Part shown: piece after piece, positions 54,534-63,665 of the stretch
How the letters are laid out: each line of letters opens with the position of its first letter
Position numbering within the stretch: the first letter of the stretch is position 1
From: Bacteroides intestinalis DSM 17393
Lineage (GTDB): Bacteria; Bacteroidota; Bacteroidia; Bacteroidales; Bacteroidaceae
Length of the DNA: 64,000 nucleotides
NCBI RefSeq assembly: GCF_000172175.1
Contig: NZ_ABJL02000007.1
Span: 372,001 to 436,000, forward strand
Direction of reading: 5' to 3'
Notes under the pieces: generated by a model
Database searches by the model: none
What the model was told of the DNA's origin: nothing
The model's input: the letters and a program-made list of their open reading frames with translations, nothing else
Made by a program: the position numbers and the translations under genes

Positions 54534-57500
54534 ATGCTAAGACTACGAAAACTCATGCAAGTTGCCTGCACGGCAACTGTTGCTTTAACCGTATTCAGTT
54601 GCAGTCAGGACGAATTTGAAATGACCAATGGGAAAGGGAACACCACTATTATGGCCACCTTTGAAGGTGCAGGCGGCAATACCCGTACCACAGTAAACGA
54701 CCTATATCAGATTGTATGGCAATCCACCGATGCATTGGCATTGTTCTGTACGGACTATTCTAAAACGACGCTTAATTATCAAAGCGGTGTGGGAACAACC
54801 TCTGCGACTTTCACCGGAAGTGTAGAAAGTGGCAAGACTGCATCTTTCTCCATCTATCCTGATCAATCGGATATGAGTGTAACCAACAATGCGTTGACTA
54901 TGACCTTGCCCGCCACCCTCAAAAAATATGCCGGTTCGAGCAATGGTCCGATGTATGCAAAAGTAACGGATGCTGGTAATTTAAGTGCTCTTTCCTTCAA
55001 GCATATGGCAGCCTTGATTAAGCTGACGGTAAACAAAATACCGGCGGATGCCACGATTTTCAAGATTACCGCATCCAATAATATCGCGGGAACTTGCACG
55101 GCAGACTTAAGTGCGGAATACCCTGTATTGACAATAAAGGATGAAAGAGCCAGCAAGACTATCACTGCTACTTTCGATGCTTCATCAAGCACTACTTCAC
55201 GGAGTTTCTACATTCCATTACCCATAGGTACTTATCAATTCATCACAGCCGAACTGACCAATGGAAGCGACAAAGTGTACTTTACCAAGACTTTGAATGA
55301 CAAGACGCTTAACCGCAGAGACTTGCTGGAAGTTCCGGCTTTAGACTGTGTTACGGTAGAGGCAACCACACCAACTGCACTTAACGAAGCTTTAGCAGAT
55401 AGTAGTAACCTTCCGCAGACAGCACCGGAGAAAAAAACTACTACAGACATTGCCATAACCGGAGAGTTTGCCACAGCAGAACAAAGTACCGGAATCGAGA
55501 TACCTGTAGTGAAGAACTCCGATATTAATCTGGCTTTTAATTCAGTCCCCGGCACAAGCAACGGGGCATTACAACTGACGGACAAGAATAAGGAAAGCCA
55601 GACGGACCCTGCAGAAATAGCCACTAACAAAGTCTCACTGGCAATTCCGGAGGTAAGCGACGGTGGAACCAGCGCCCCTTCTGTCGCTATTGATATGCCC
55701 CGAACAACCGTTACATTGAGTGCGGTGGGTGCAACGTCTACCTACAATGAAGTGACCGTTACCACCGCCAAACAAACATTAGTGGTGAATGCTGGGGTAA
55801 CGGTTAAGAAACTAATCATCAAAGGCGGTAACGTAGAAATCTATGGAACAGTAGAAGAATTGGTGCGTGATGGCAGTAACAGTGCAACTGTGGATGTCGC
55901 TTCTTTTGGAGCCGCAAACATCAAAGCGGTAACCAATCCTGAGAACTTTAAACTCACTTCTACTTGGGATGGAATCTCTCAGGTGGAAGCTACAAACGGT
56001 AATATCTATACGGCTGCACAACTGGCATTTTATCAATCGAAGACAGCCCCCAACGACGTTAATTACAAATCACTTCCGGTGACATTGACTGCTGAAACAA
56101 CTACTCTGTATGCTGATGTTGACCTTGCCGATAAGCCGTGGTTGGGTATGGTTATCAATGGAAAAATATTCGAAGGAAAGAGTCATACTATTAAAAACTT
56201 GAATATGAGCCAGTATATCATGAACCAGCAGGAAACCAAGTATACCCCACAGGCTTGTATTGGTCTGTTTGCTGTTGTATATGGTGCTGCCACCATCAAG
56301 GATATCACACTGGACAAAGTAACCATTCGTCCCGATGCCTCAGTTTCTCCCAAATGGGTAGGCGCACTGGTGGGCTATTCAAGAGGTAATGTTACCAAGT
56401 ATGAGAATTGCATTGCCAAAAATGTGGAGATCTTTACCCATGGTGCAGCCTCTTACCGTGTAGGTGGTCTGATTGGCTATATCGAAGCGGATGGAGCGGC
56501 AGCTAATACTGCAACGGCCACACTGAAAGGCTGTAAAGTAGAGAAGGCCTCTATAGCGGCATCCTTCGGGTATGGAGGGTTGGTAGGTTCCATGTATGAC
56601 AGTGTGACGTTTGAGGATTGTTCTACAAAGAATATCACTCTGAGCCTGAACGGTGAATGTGATAACACTTACGGATATGTGTCCGGCTTTATCGGCGATA
56701 TTGCCAATAGTGGCACCAAGGCGCGAACTGTCATCATCAAGAACTGTACTACAGATGCTTTGACTAATGAAACTGCTTTGAAAGTTCCGATGGGTGGCTG
56801 TAAATGGTGCGGTATTGTAGAGCCGGAATCAGTTCCTAATTTTACGATCAAAGTAACGGAGAATAGCGGAACAGAAAAAACGTTAGTTGCTGGTACGGAC
56901 TTTAATATAGTCAATAATATTCCCTGGGATGGCAGCTGCGCCTTTGAACCGAAATGCGAAAACAATATTTATGCTATCACTGCTCCCAGCGAGCTGGCGT
57001 GGATAGCAAAACAAGTAGAAAAGAACAATACATTTGAAGGAAAAACGATTCAACTGTCCAATGATCTGGATATGGGTAATAAAAGCTGGAAACCAATAGG
57101 GGATAATTCAGCGCATAAAACGATTAACATGGATAAACAAGAGGCTGAATACGTGAAAACCGTGAAATACTTCAAAGGCACTTTCGATGGCAACAATAAG
57201 ACTATCAGTAATCTTACGGTCAATCACAAATATCCTGGAGCCGGTCTGTTGGGCAATGTACAAAATGCAGTCGTTAAGAATCTGAACGTCACTAATGCCA
57301 CTATTAATGGAAGTTCCAAATGGACAGCCATCGTAATAGGCTTTTCCAATGGAAGTCTGACGGTAGAAAACGTAAAGGTCAGCAATTCTGAGATTAATAT
57401 GGAAAGTGATACGGATGGTGCTGTAAAACTGGCAGGTATTGTGTCTTATATGAATGGAAACAATACTGAAGATATCCATTTGAAAGGATGTTCTGTATCT

Positions 57501-57923
57501 GATTTTACAATTAACGGTGGAAGTTATAACATTGCCGGATTGGCGGGGTATATTATTAAAGCCAAATCATTCATCATAGAGAATTGCCAGACAAGCAATA
57601 TAACGCTAAAGGTGTCTGATGCTAAATATGTCAATAAGGTAAACTATAGCTCGCCATTCCTTGGTTGTTTCGGGGTTACGGCAAGTAAGAATTCAGCCGT
57701 ATTTAAGAATAATACGGTCAGCGGAACCTATACCTATAATGGTAGTACGGTCAATCTGAGTAGTTTTACTATAAGCGATGCTGGTAAGGCAAATGATAGT
57801 AATTATAGTAGTTTTGTCTGCGCTCCACTATTTGGAGATTGCGATGCTACAAGTATGGACATTACTATTAATGACAATGTTTATGCTTATAGCAATGGAA
57901 AATACATTCAGAAGCAGGATTAA
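54534..57923 (+). CDS. Fimbrillin-like and GLUG-repeat surface lipoprotein
   Basis: 1129 residues. Lipobox Cys23 (TVFSC) with mature SQDEFEM, acidic surface-export type. Residues about 35-280 look like a fimbrillin/Mfa-type domain (TTIMATFEGAGGNTRTT, IVWQSTDALALFCTD, FKHMAALIKLTV, SRSFYIPLPIGTYQF). The middle region is a beta-helix-like part rich in TVT repeats. The second half holds GLUG-type repeats (VGALVGYSRGNVT, VGGLIGYIEADG, YGGLVGSMYDS, AGLLGNVQNAVVKNLNVTNATI, IAGLAGYII), each a turn of a beta-helix. Likely a cell-surface adhesin or pilus-like subunit; no catalytic motif. The stop is followed by a strong terminator. Confidence 0.85.
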   Translation: MLRLRKLMQVACTATVALTVFSCSQDEFEMTNGKGNTTIMATFEGAGGNTRTTVNDLYQIVWQSTDALALFCTDYSKTTLNYQSGVGTTSATFTGSVESGKTASFSIYPDQSDMSVTNNALTMTLPATLKKYAGSSNGPMYAKVTDAGNLSALSFKHMAALIKLTVNKIPADATIFKITASNNIAGTCTADLSAEYPVLTIKDERASKTITATFDASSSTTSRSFYIPLPIGTYQFITAELTNGSDKVYFTKTLNDKTLNRRDLLEVPALDCVTVEATTPTALNEALADSSNLPQTAPEKKTTTDIAITGEFATAEQSTGIEIPVVKNSDINLAFNSVPGTSNGALQLTDKNKESQTDPAEIATNKVSLAIPEVSDGGTSAPSVAIDMPRTTVTLSAVGATSTYNEVTVTTAKQTLVVNAGVTVKKLIIKGGNVEIYGTVEELVRDGSNSATVDVASFGAANIKAVTNPENFKLTSTWDGISQVEATNGNIYTAAQLAFYQSKTAPNDVNYKSLPVTLTAETTTLYADVDLADKPWLGMVINGKIFEGKSHTIKNLNMSQYIMNQQETKYTPQACIGLFAVVYGAATIKDITLDKVTIRPDASVSPKWVGALVGYSRGNVTKYENCIAKNVEIFTHGAASYRVGGLIGYIEADGAAANTATATLKGCKVEKASIAASFGYGGLVGSMYDSVTFEDCSTKNITLSLNGECDNTYGYVSGFIGDIANSGTKARTVIIKNCTTDALTNETALKVPMGGCKWCGIVEPESVPNFTIKVTENSGTEKTLVAGTDFNIVNNIPWDGSCAFEPKCENNIYAITAPSELAWIAKQVEKNNTFEGKTIQLSNDLDMGNKSWKPIGDNSAHKTINMDKQEAEYVKTVKYFKGTFDGNNKTISNLTVNHKYPGAGLLGNVQNAVVKNLNVTNATINGSSKWTAIVIGFSNGSLTVENVKVSNSEINMESDTDGAVKLAGIVSYMNGNNTEDIHLKGCSVSDFTINGGSYNIAGLAGYIIKAKSFIIENCQTSNITLKVSDAKYVNKVNYSSPFLGCFGVTASKNSAVFKNNTVSGTYTYNGSTVNLSSFTISDAGKANDSNYSSFVCAPLFGDCDATSMDITINDNVYAYSNGKYIQKQD

Positions 57924-57943
57924 AATAATTACTTAACAGATAG

Positions 57944-57999
57944 AAGAGGATGTGTCATATGATAGCAGTTCAAGTTGACACATCCTCTTTTTCTTTTAA
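57944..57999 (+). terminator. Rho-independent terminator after the surface lipoprotein
   Basis: AAGAGGATGTGTCA (57944-57957) / TGACACATCCTCTT (57976-57989) form a perfect 14-bp stem followed by a T-rich tail. Confidence 0.9.
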
Positions 58000-58058
58000 A
58001 AGGGTAGAATTGCATAAATTCTGAGATATATTCTCTGTTTTATATATGGCTCTATTCC

Positions 58059-58682
58059 TTATTCTTTTTCCTCGGCAAGCAACTGTTGGAAGATACTCCT
58101 CAACTGTGCTTCGTCTGCGATAATCTTTTGCAGTTCTTTCAGCTTTTCTGCATTCTTTGATTTCGGAAACCAAAGTTTCAGATATCCACCCGGTGCATAT
58201 TTCTCCATCAGATGCTGGCGGAAACGTTGGTAGTGCCATTCTTTTTCCGCTTCCGGTTTCTGTTTTAATCCGTATTGCACGGTGCGGCGTAAGGTGATTA
58301 CGGGGTCAATCACACGATCTGCCTCTGCCACTATTTTGCCATAAATGCTTCGCGGTTTGTGATCGGTAGATGCCCGATGGTCTTCCACCGCCTCTTTCAT
58401 GGTTTCTATTTCTTCCTCACTGAACCATTGGCAGAGCATTTTGTCTTGTTTCAGAATCTCTCCTGAGATGAGATGATGTGTAGCACGATCCCGACAAAGT
58501 CCTGTATCATGGTATGCGGCAATGGTATATGCCATGCTTTCGTTCACATTATATTCCTTGGCAAGTGCGAGGCTTTCTTCTATAACAGTACGTACGTGTG
58601 CGAGGTTGTGTGCCTTGTCAAAGTGCTCGTGACGGGGAATAATCTCTGTTTCAATGTAGTGGGTGAGGGTAGCAGGTATCAT
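58059..58682 (-). CDS. HD-domain phosphohydrolase-like protein
   Basis: 207 residues, cytoplasmic. The HD metal-binding pattern is readable: HEHFDKAHNLAHVRTVIEES, then AAYHDTGLC (the His-Asp pair), and a later conserved acidic residue in IVAEADRVIDP. Such proteins hydrolyse nucleotides or phosphoesters. The C-terminus (KYAPGGYLKLWFPKSKNAEKLKELQKIIADEAQL) is helical without a further domain. A -7 element TAACTTTG lies at 58705-58712 (minus strand), so it has its own promoter. Substrate unknown. Confidence 0.88.
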   Translation of the reverse strand: MIPATLTHYIETEIIPRHEHFDKAHNLAHVRTVIEESLALAKEYNVNESMAYTIAAYHDTGLCRDRATHHLISGEILKQDKMLCQWFSEEEIETMKEAVEDHRASTDHKPRSIYGKIVAEADRVIDPVITLRRTVQYGLKQKPEAEKEWHYQRFRQHLMEKYAPGGYLKLWFPKSKNAEKLKELQKIIADEAQLRSIFQQLLAEEKE

Positions 58683-58714
58683 AAATAGGTTTTGTTTAGG
58701 CAGGCAAAGTTATG

Positions 58715-58748
58715 AAAAAAGCCGAAATACATCACGTATTCCGGCTTT
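58715..58748 (-). terminator. Terminator after the DUF3836 gene
   Basis: AAAGCCGAAATAC (58718-58730) / GTATTCCGGCTTT (58736-58748), one mismatch, followed on the minus strand by a run of T (58715-58720). Confidence 0.8.
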
Positions 58749-58826
58749 CACTTGGTGTACAAAACTTATAAAGGTTTCGGTTTGTTCAATTTGTTTGTTA
58801 GATTTTTAAGAGAGTATCTGCTGTTT

Positions 58827-59219
58827 TTACAGATTTGGATTGTCCATTGTAACCGTCATTTCGGGAACAAGGACATATGCTTTTTGTTTGTTATTCCACT
58901 TATAATAAGTAGTAGTGAGAGTTTTTCCTTGATAAGCGTAGCAAACGCGAAGGTCGTTTTCCCAAGCATTCTTTCCGCTGTTCCATTTCATAGTCTCGCT
59001 TTCAGTCATGCGTTTTTGGTCATCATATTTATAACTATGCTTCATATAATTTGCTAAAGTACCACCGTCCATTTTGTAAACGGTCTGTCCAACCATTACT
59101 CCATCTTTCTCTTCCGAATTGTAAATGAGGTTGTTTTTGTTAGCTGCAGAAGCTGCAATGCCACCAAATAGAATAACTGCTGATAATGCAACTGTTTTTA
59201 AAAATACTTTTGTTTTCAT
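58827..59219 (-). CDS. DUF3836-type small exported protein
   Basis: 130 residues. Signal peptide about 1-26 (LSAVILFGGIAASAA). Mature part is a repeating short beta-structure with aromatic/Lys-Asn motifs (YMKHSYKYDDQKRMTESETMKWNSGKNAWENDLRVCYAYQG, TTYYKWNNKQKAYVLVPEMTV), typical of this Bacteroides family. Own -7 element TACCTTTG at 59282-59289 and own terminator. Function unknown; secreted or periplasmic. Confidence 0.88.
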   Translation of the reverse strand: MKTKVFLKTVALSAVILFGGIAASAANKNNLIYNSEEKDGVMVGQTVYKMDGGTLANYMKHSYKYDDQKRMTESETMKWNSGKNAWENDLRVCYAYQGKTLTTTYYKWNNKQKAYVLVPEMTVTMDNPNL

Positions 59220-59386
59220 GGTTCTATATGTTTTTAAGTTATCTCTTACTATATTCTATCATTATGTCATTAAATTCGCTGCAAAGGTACGTATTATATT
59301 GACATAATAGCGATAAATAGATTAAATATAGTCAAAATGTTAGCATGAATGGGTTTGTTATGTTTTCTTTTTGCCAATATTAATGA

Positions 59387-59421
59387 TAAAAAAATATCCG
59401 GTAGCGATGTTGCCGGATATT
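59387..59421 (-). terminator. Intrinsic terminator of polA
   Basis: Stem AATATCCGG (59393-59401) / CCGGATATT (59413-59421), followed on the minus strand by a T-run (59388-59394), about 80 nt after the polA stop. The rest of 59220-59498 holds only the DUF3836 promoter. Confidence 0.75.
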
Positions 59422-59498
59422 CTGGTGAGCAAACTGTATTTTGAATAGATTACTTCAGTTGCTTTCTGATTGTAAGTTAAATAAAGTTATAGTTGGAT

Positions 59499-62324
59499 TT
59501 AGTGGGCCTTTAACCAGTTCTTTCCCCATCCACAATCGGCTCTCAGGGGTACGTGCATGCGATATGCGCGTTCCATCTCTTCGATTACAATTTGTTGCAC
59601 AAACTCTTTTTCAGCCTCTGGAACGCTGAAATTTAGTTCGTCATGGACCTGTAAAATCATCTTAGCTTTCAATTTGTAACTTTGGAAGCGTTCATAGATG
59701 CGTGCCATGGCAACTTTGATGATATCGGCAGCGCTTCCTTGAATAGGTGCGTTGATAGCATTGCGCTCTGCATATCCGCGTACGGTTGCATTTCGCGAGT
59801 TGATATCAGGTAAGAAACGTTTGCGATGGAAAATGGTTTCCACATACCCTTGCTCACGCGCTACTTGGATACTTTTATCCATATATTCGCGTACCTGCGG
59901 ATAAGTTTCAAAGTATCCGTCAATCAGTTCCTTAGCCTCTTTGCGGTCCACGTTCATACGTTCTGCCAGGCCAAAGATAGAGATGCCATAGATGATACCG
60001 AAATTGGCGGTCTTTGCCTTACGGCGCATATCGGGGGTGACGTCTTTGATATCTATTTTATATATTTTAGCGGCAGTGGCGGCATGAATGTCATAGCCGC
60101 TAAGGAATGCGTCGATCATATTCTTATCTTCGCTTAGATGCGCCATAATACGCAATTCTATTTGCGAATAGTCGGCAGAGAAGAACTCGCAATCATCATC
60201 CGGAATAAAAGCCTTGCGGATTTCCTTTCCATCTTCGTCACGGATGGGGATGTTCTGCAGGTTCGGATTGCTGGAACTGAGGCGTCCGGTAGCTGTGACT
60301 GCCTGGTTAAAGGAAGTATGGATGCGTCCGGTACGTGGATTGATCAATAGAGGAAGAGCATCCACATAGGTTCCCAGTAATTTCTTCAATCCACGGTATT
60401 CGAGTATCTTTCCAATGACCTCATGTTTATTGCGCAGGCTCTCCAGCACTTCTTCCGAAGTAACATATTGACCAGTCTTTGTCTTTTTTGCTTTATCTAT
60501 AATCTTCAGCTTGTCAAACAGGATCTCACCTACTTGTTTAGGTGAAGCGATGTTGAATGTTTCACCTGCCAGCTCATAAATTTCTTTTTCGATCTCCTGC
60601 AGGCGGACAGTGAAGTGTTCGGACGTTTGCTTCAGTGTTTCGGTATCAATACGCACTCCGTTGCTTTCCATGTTGGCAAGCACACGTACAAGTGGCATCT
60701 CTATTTCATAGAAGAGGTGTTCCACGCCTTGTTTCTTTAATTCTTCCTCAAGAACGTTTTTAAGTTTCAGGGTAATGTCCGCATCTTCGCAAGCATATTT
60801 GTAAACTTCCTCCGGTGGGAGGTCGCGCATGTTCTTTTGATTCTTTCCCTTCGGTCCGATAAGTTCGTCGATATGGATAGTTTGATAGTGCAGATAAATT
60901 TCTGCCAGATAATCCATATTATGGCGAAGTTCGGGTTGCAATACATAATGTGCAAGCATGGTGTCGAAAAGTTCACCTTTCACTTCCACTCCGTAATTTT
61001 GAAGAACCAGAATATCGTACTTGATATTTTGTCCGACTTTCATTGAATTCTCATTTTCGTAGAGTGGTCGGAATTCATTTACTATTTTTAACGCTTCTTC
61101 CCGTTCGGGTGGAACCGGAACATAATAGGCCTGATTTTCGGTGTCGCTGAAACTCATTCCTACTAATTCTGCCTCCATTGGCTCAGCAGAGGTGGTTTCG
61201 GTATCTATTGAGAGAATTTTCGTTGTAAGTAACTTTTTAATAATTTCAGATCTTTTCTCTTCTGTATCAAGGAGTTGGTAGTCGAAATTGCTGGTTTCTA
61301 AACGCGCGAGATTCGATTTTTTTTCATCGTCCAGTCGGTCGCCCGCAAATTCTTCAAACAAATTGCCTTGAACCGGGCCATTATTTGGGGCAAAAAGCGG
61401 ACCTGGTGAAAAAAGATCGGGAGCAGCGGAAGAAGGAGAGGGGGCATTACTTTTTTTGAGTACGCGATCAATGAGTGTACGAAATTCCATCTCTTCGAAA
61501 ATTTTCCGAAGTTCTTCTTCGTTGGGTTCTTCACGAACGAGTGCTTTCATATCAAGTTTGATGGGAACATCAATTTTGATAGTTGCAAGAAATTTGGAGA
61601 AGGTAATCATTTCGCGATTGTTTTCGACTTTAGTCTTCAAGGCACCTTTCAGTTGGTCGGTGTGTTCCAGAAGGTTTTCGATGCTGCCGAATTCGCTGAT
61701 TAGCTTTTGTGCGGTTTTCTCTCCTACGCCGGGACAGCCGGGTATGTTATCGGATGCGTCACCCATTAACCCCAACATGTCAATGACCTGCTGGGTCGAT
61801 TGGATATCAAACTTAGCTTTTACCTGTTCTATACCCATGATCTCGAAACCACCTGTATGTTTGGGGCGGTACATGAATACATTTTCAGATACCAGCTGTC
61901 CATAGTCTTTATCCGGTGTCATCATATAAGTTGTGATGCCTTGGCGACCTGCCTCAGTAGCAAGCGTACCGATGACATCATCCGCTTCATAGCCCGGTAC
62001 TTCCAGGATAGGGATGCGGTAGGCACGAATAATATCTTTTATAATAGGTACGGAGAGACGGATTGCTTCCGGGGTTTCTTCCCGCTGTGCTTTATACTGT
62101 TCGTAGGCCTCGTGCCGGAAAGTAGGACCTGCCGGGTCGAAAGCCACACCAATATGGGATGGATTTTCTTTTTTGAGTACTTCTTCAAGGGTATTTACGA
62201 ACCCTAGAATGGCAGAAGTGTTGAAACCTTTGGAGTTGATCCGTGGACTCTTGATGAACGCGTAATAGGCGCGATATATCAATGCATAAGCATCGAGAAG
62301 AAACAATTTATCGTCAGAATTCAT
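59499..62324 (-). CDS. polA: DNA polymerase I
   Basis: 941 residues from ATG 62324 (MNSDDKLFLLDAYALIY); the frame continues upstream to 62357 but the 11 extra residues are not conserved in character. Three domains: 5'-3' exonuclease (about 1-300; LLDAYALIYRAYYAFI, GDASDNIPGCPGVGEKTAQKLI); 3'-5' exonuclease (about 350-540; ILSIDTETTS supplies the first metal ligands, and CEDADITL is the YxxxD-type motif, so proofreading looks intact); polymerase (about 560-941; FSADYSQIELRIMAHLSED, RRKAKTANFGIIYGIS, QVHDELNFSVP). Repair, Okazaki fragment processing. Divergent from the polyprenyl synthase gene. Confidence 0.98.
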   Translation of the reverse strand: MNSDDKLFLLDAYALIYRAYYAFIKSPRINSKGFNTSAILGFVNTLEEVLKKENPSHIGVAFDPAGPTFRHEAYEQYKAQREETPEAIRLSVPIIKDIIRAYRIPILEVPGYEADDVIGTLATEAGRQGITTYMMTPDKDYGQLVSENVFMYRPKHTGGFEIMGIEQVKAKFDIQSTQQVIDMLGLMGDASDNIPGCPGVGEKTAQKLISEFGSIENLLEHTDQLKGALKTKVENNREMITFSKFLATIKIDVPIKLDMKALVREEPNEEELRKIFEEMEFRTLIDRVLKKSNAPSPSSAAPDLFSPGPLFAPNNGPVQGNLFEEFAGDRLDDEKKSNLARLETSNFDYQLLDTEEKRSEIIKKLLTTKILSIDTETTSAEPMEAELVGMSFSDTENQAYYVPVPPEREEALKIVNEFRPLYENENSMKVGQNIKYDILVLQNYGVEVKGELFDTMLAHYVLQPELRHNMDYLAEIYLHYQTIHIDELIGPKGKNQKNMRDLPPEEVYKYACEDADITLKLKNVLEEELKKQGVEHLFYEIEMPLVRVLANMESNGVRIDTETLKQTSEHFTVRLQEIEKEIYELAGETFNIASPKQVGEILFDKLKIIDKAKKTKTGQYVTSEEVLESLRNKHEVIGKILEYRGLKKLLGTYVDALPLLINPRTGRIHTSFNQAVTATGRLSSSNPNLQNIPIRDEDGKEIRKAFIPDDDCEFFSADYSQIELRIMAHLSEDKNMIDAFLSGYDIHAATAAKIYKIDIKDVTPDMRRKAKTANFGIIYGISIFGLAERMNVDRKEAKELIDGYFETYPQVREYMDKSIQVAREQGYVETIFHRKRFLPDINSRNATVRGYAERNAINAPIQGSAADIIKVAMARIYERFQSYKLKAKMILQVHDELNFSVPEAEKEFVQQIVIEEMERAYRMHVPLRADCGWGKNWLKAH

Positions 62325-62385
62325 ATATTTATCCTTTTTTTCATGGTAAAAGTACAAAAAAATACCGTATTAAGTGTTTTATTAC

Positions 62386-62393
62386 TATTTTTG
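62386..62393 (+). promoter_or_regulatory. -7 element of the polyprenyl synthase gene
   Basis: TATTTTTG matches TAnnTTTG, 18 nt before the start codon, giving a very short leader. A near-consensus -7 for polA (TACTTTTA) is at 62347-62354 on the minus strand. Confidence 0.5.
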
Positions 62394-62410
62394 TCGGAAA
62401 ATAGCGATGC

Positions 62411-63385
62411 ATGGACACCTCATCACTCATAAAAACTCCGATAGCGGCAGAACTGGATGACTTTAAGAAACTGTTCGACAGCTCACTTACCAGTTCCAAC
62501 TTTTTGTTGAATGAAGTTATATCTCATATTCGACAAAAGAATGGGAAAATGATGCGTCCGATGTTGCTGTTACTTATGGCAAAACTGTATGGCAGGATCT
62601 GTCCCGAAACACTTCATGCAGCGGTATCCCTTGAATTATTGCATACAGCCAGTTTGGTCCATGACGATGTGGTGGATGAGAGCACTGAACGTCGTGGTCA
62701 GTTATCGGTAAATGCAATCTATAATAATAAGGTAGCAGTATTGGTGGGCGATTATTTGCTGGCAACTTCACTTGTGCAAGTAGGCAAAACGCATAATTAT
62801 GCTATTATTGAGGTGGTTTCCCGTCTGGGACAGAATTTGTCAGAAGGGGAGCTTCTCCAACTTTCCAATGTGAGCAGTCTTCAGTTTTCAGAAGAAGTTT
62901 ATTTTGATGTAATCCGTAAGAAAACGGCTGTGCTCTTTGCTGCTTGTACCAAATCCGGGGCTCTTTCGGTAGGGGTGACCGATGAACAGGCTGAATTTGC
63001 ACGTCAGTTCGGTGAATATATCGGTCTTTGTTTTCAGATTAAAGACGATATTTTTGATTACTATGACAGCAAGAAGATAGGTAAGCCGACAGGAAATGAT
63101 ATGTTAGAGGGAAAATTGACCCTTCCTGTTCTTTATGCTCTGAATTCAACCAAAGATAAAGCTGCCGAAGAAATTGCCGTAAAGGTGAAGAGTGGTTCGG
63201 CTACTACCGATGAAATCGACTATTTAATTGAGTTTGCCAAGCAGCAGGGCGGCATTGAGTATGCTGTGCAGACTATGCTTGCTTTTAAAGAAAAGGCCCT
63301 GTCTTTGTTGCTAACTTTGCCGGATACGGACGTTAAAACTGCACTTGTGGCTTACCTCAATTATGTGGTGGATAGGGATAAGTGA
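62411..63385 (+). CDS. ispB: Trans-polyprenyl diphosphate synthase (octaprenyl/heptaprenyl type)
   Basis: Builds the long isoprenoid chain used for menaquinone. 324 residues. Both aspartate-rich metal motifs: first Asp85-Asp86..Asp89 in LVHDDVVDES, second Asp212-Asp213..Asp216 in QIKDDIFDYYD. Also GKMMRPMLLLLMAKLYG and KPTGNDMLEGKLTLPVLYAL, all typical of all-trans prenyl transferases. The chain length is not readable; the gene symbol is by family similarity. Divergent from polA; a small membrane-protein frame follows 8 nt after its stop. Confidence 0.93.
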   Translation: MDTSSLIKTPIAAELDDFKKLFDSSLTSSNFLLNEVISHIRQKNGKMMRPMLLLLMAKLYGRICPETLHAAVSLELLHTASLVHDDVVDESTERRGQLSVNAIYNNKVAVLVGDYLLATSLVQVGKTHNYAIIEVVSRLGQNLSEGELLQLSNVSSLQFSEEVYFDVIRKKTAVLFAACTKSGALSVGVTDEQAEFARQFGEYIGLCFQIKDDIFDYYDSKKIGKPTGNDMLEGKLTLPVLYALNSTKDKAAEEIAVKVKSGSATTDEIDYLIEFAKQQGGIEYAVQTMLAFKEKALSLLLTLPDTDVKTALVAYLNYVVDRDK

Positions 63386-63393
63386 TTTGTTGC

Positions 63394-63594
63394 ATGGAAA
63401 GTAATCTCCTTCTTATTTGCAAAGCATTATTTTTGCTCATTGCTGCACATCCTATACTAAGTGTGCTTCGTATGACTTATGCATTTATTACAAGAAGTAT
63501 GTTTAAAAAGTTGTATTGGGCTATTCCTGTGTCCTTATTGGCTGTGGCGTTTTACGTTTGGCTTGTAAGTTTTACGATGGATGCGTTAAAATAG
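63394..63594 (+). CDS. Small two-span membrane protein
   Basis: 66 residues from ATG 63394; a GTG at 63382, overlapping the previous stop, is an alternative that would add four residues. Two hydrophobic helices (LLLICKALFLLIAAHPIL and YWAIPVSLLAVAFYVWLV), no charged core. Immediately downstream of the polyprenyl synthase gene and followed by a terminator, which supports it being a real co-transcribed gene. Function unknown. Confidence 0.6.
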   Translation: MESNLLLICKALFLLIAAHPILSVLRMTYAFITRSMFKKLYWAIPVSLLAVAFYVWLVSFTMDALK

Positions 63595-63608
63595 TCAGAT
63601 AAATAGAA

Positions 63609-63644
63609 ATGCCTGATAGGAAAGGTTTGCTTCCTATCAGGCAT
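63609..63644. terminator. Bidirectional terminator before deoC
   Basis: Perfect 14-bp stem ATGCCTGATAGGAA (63609-63622) / TTCCTATCAGGCAT (63631-63644) between convergent genes. Confidence 0.85.
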
Positions 63645-63665
63645 CTTTGTATATTAGCTTTGCTT

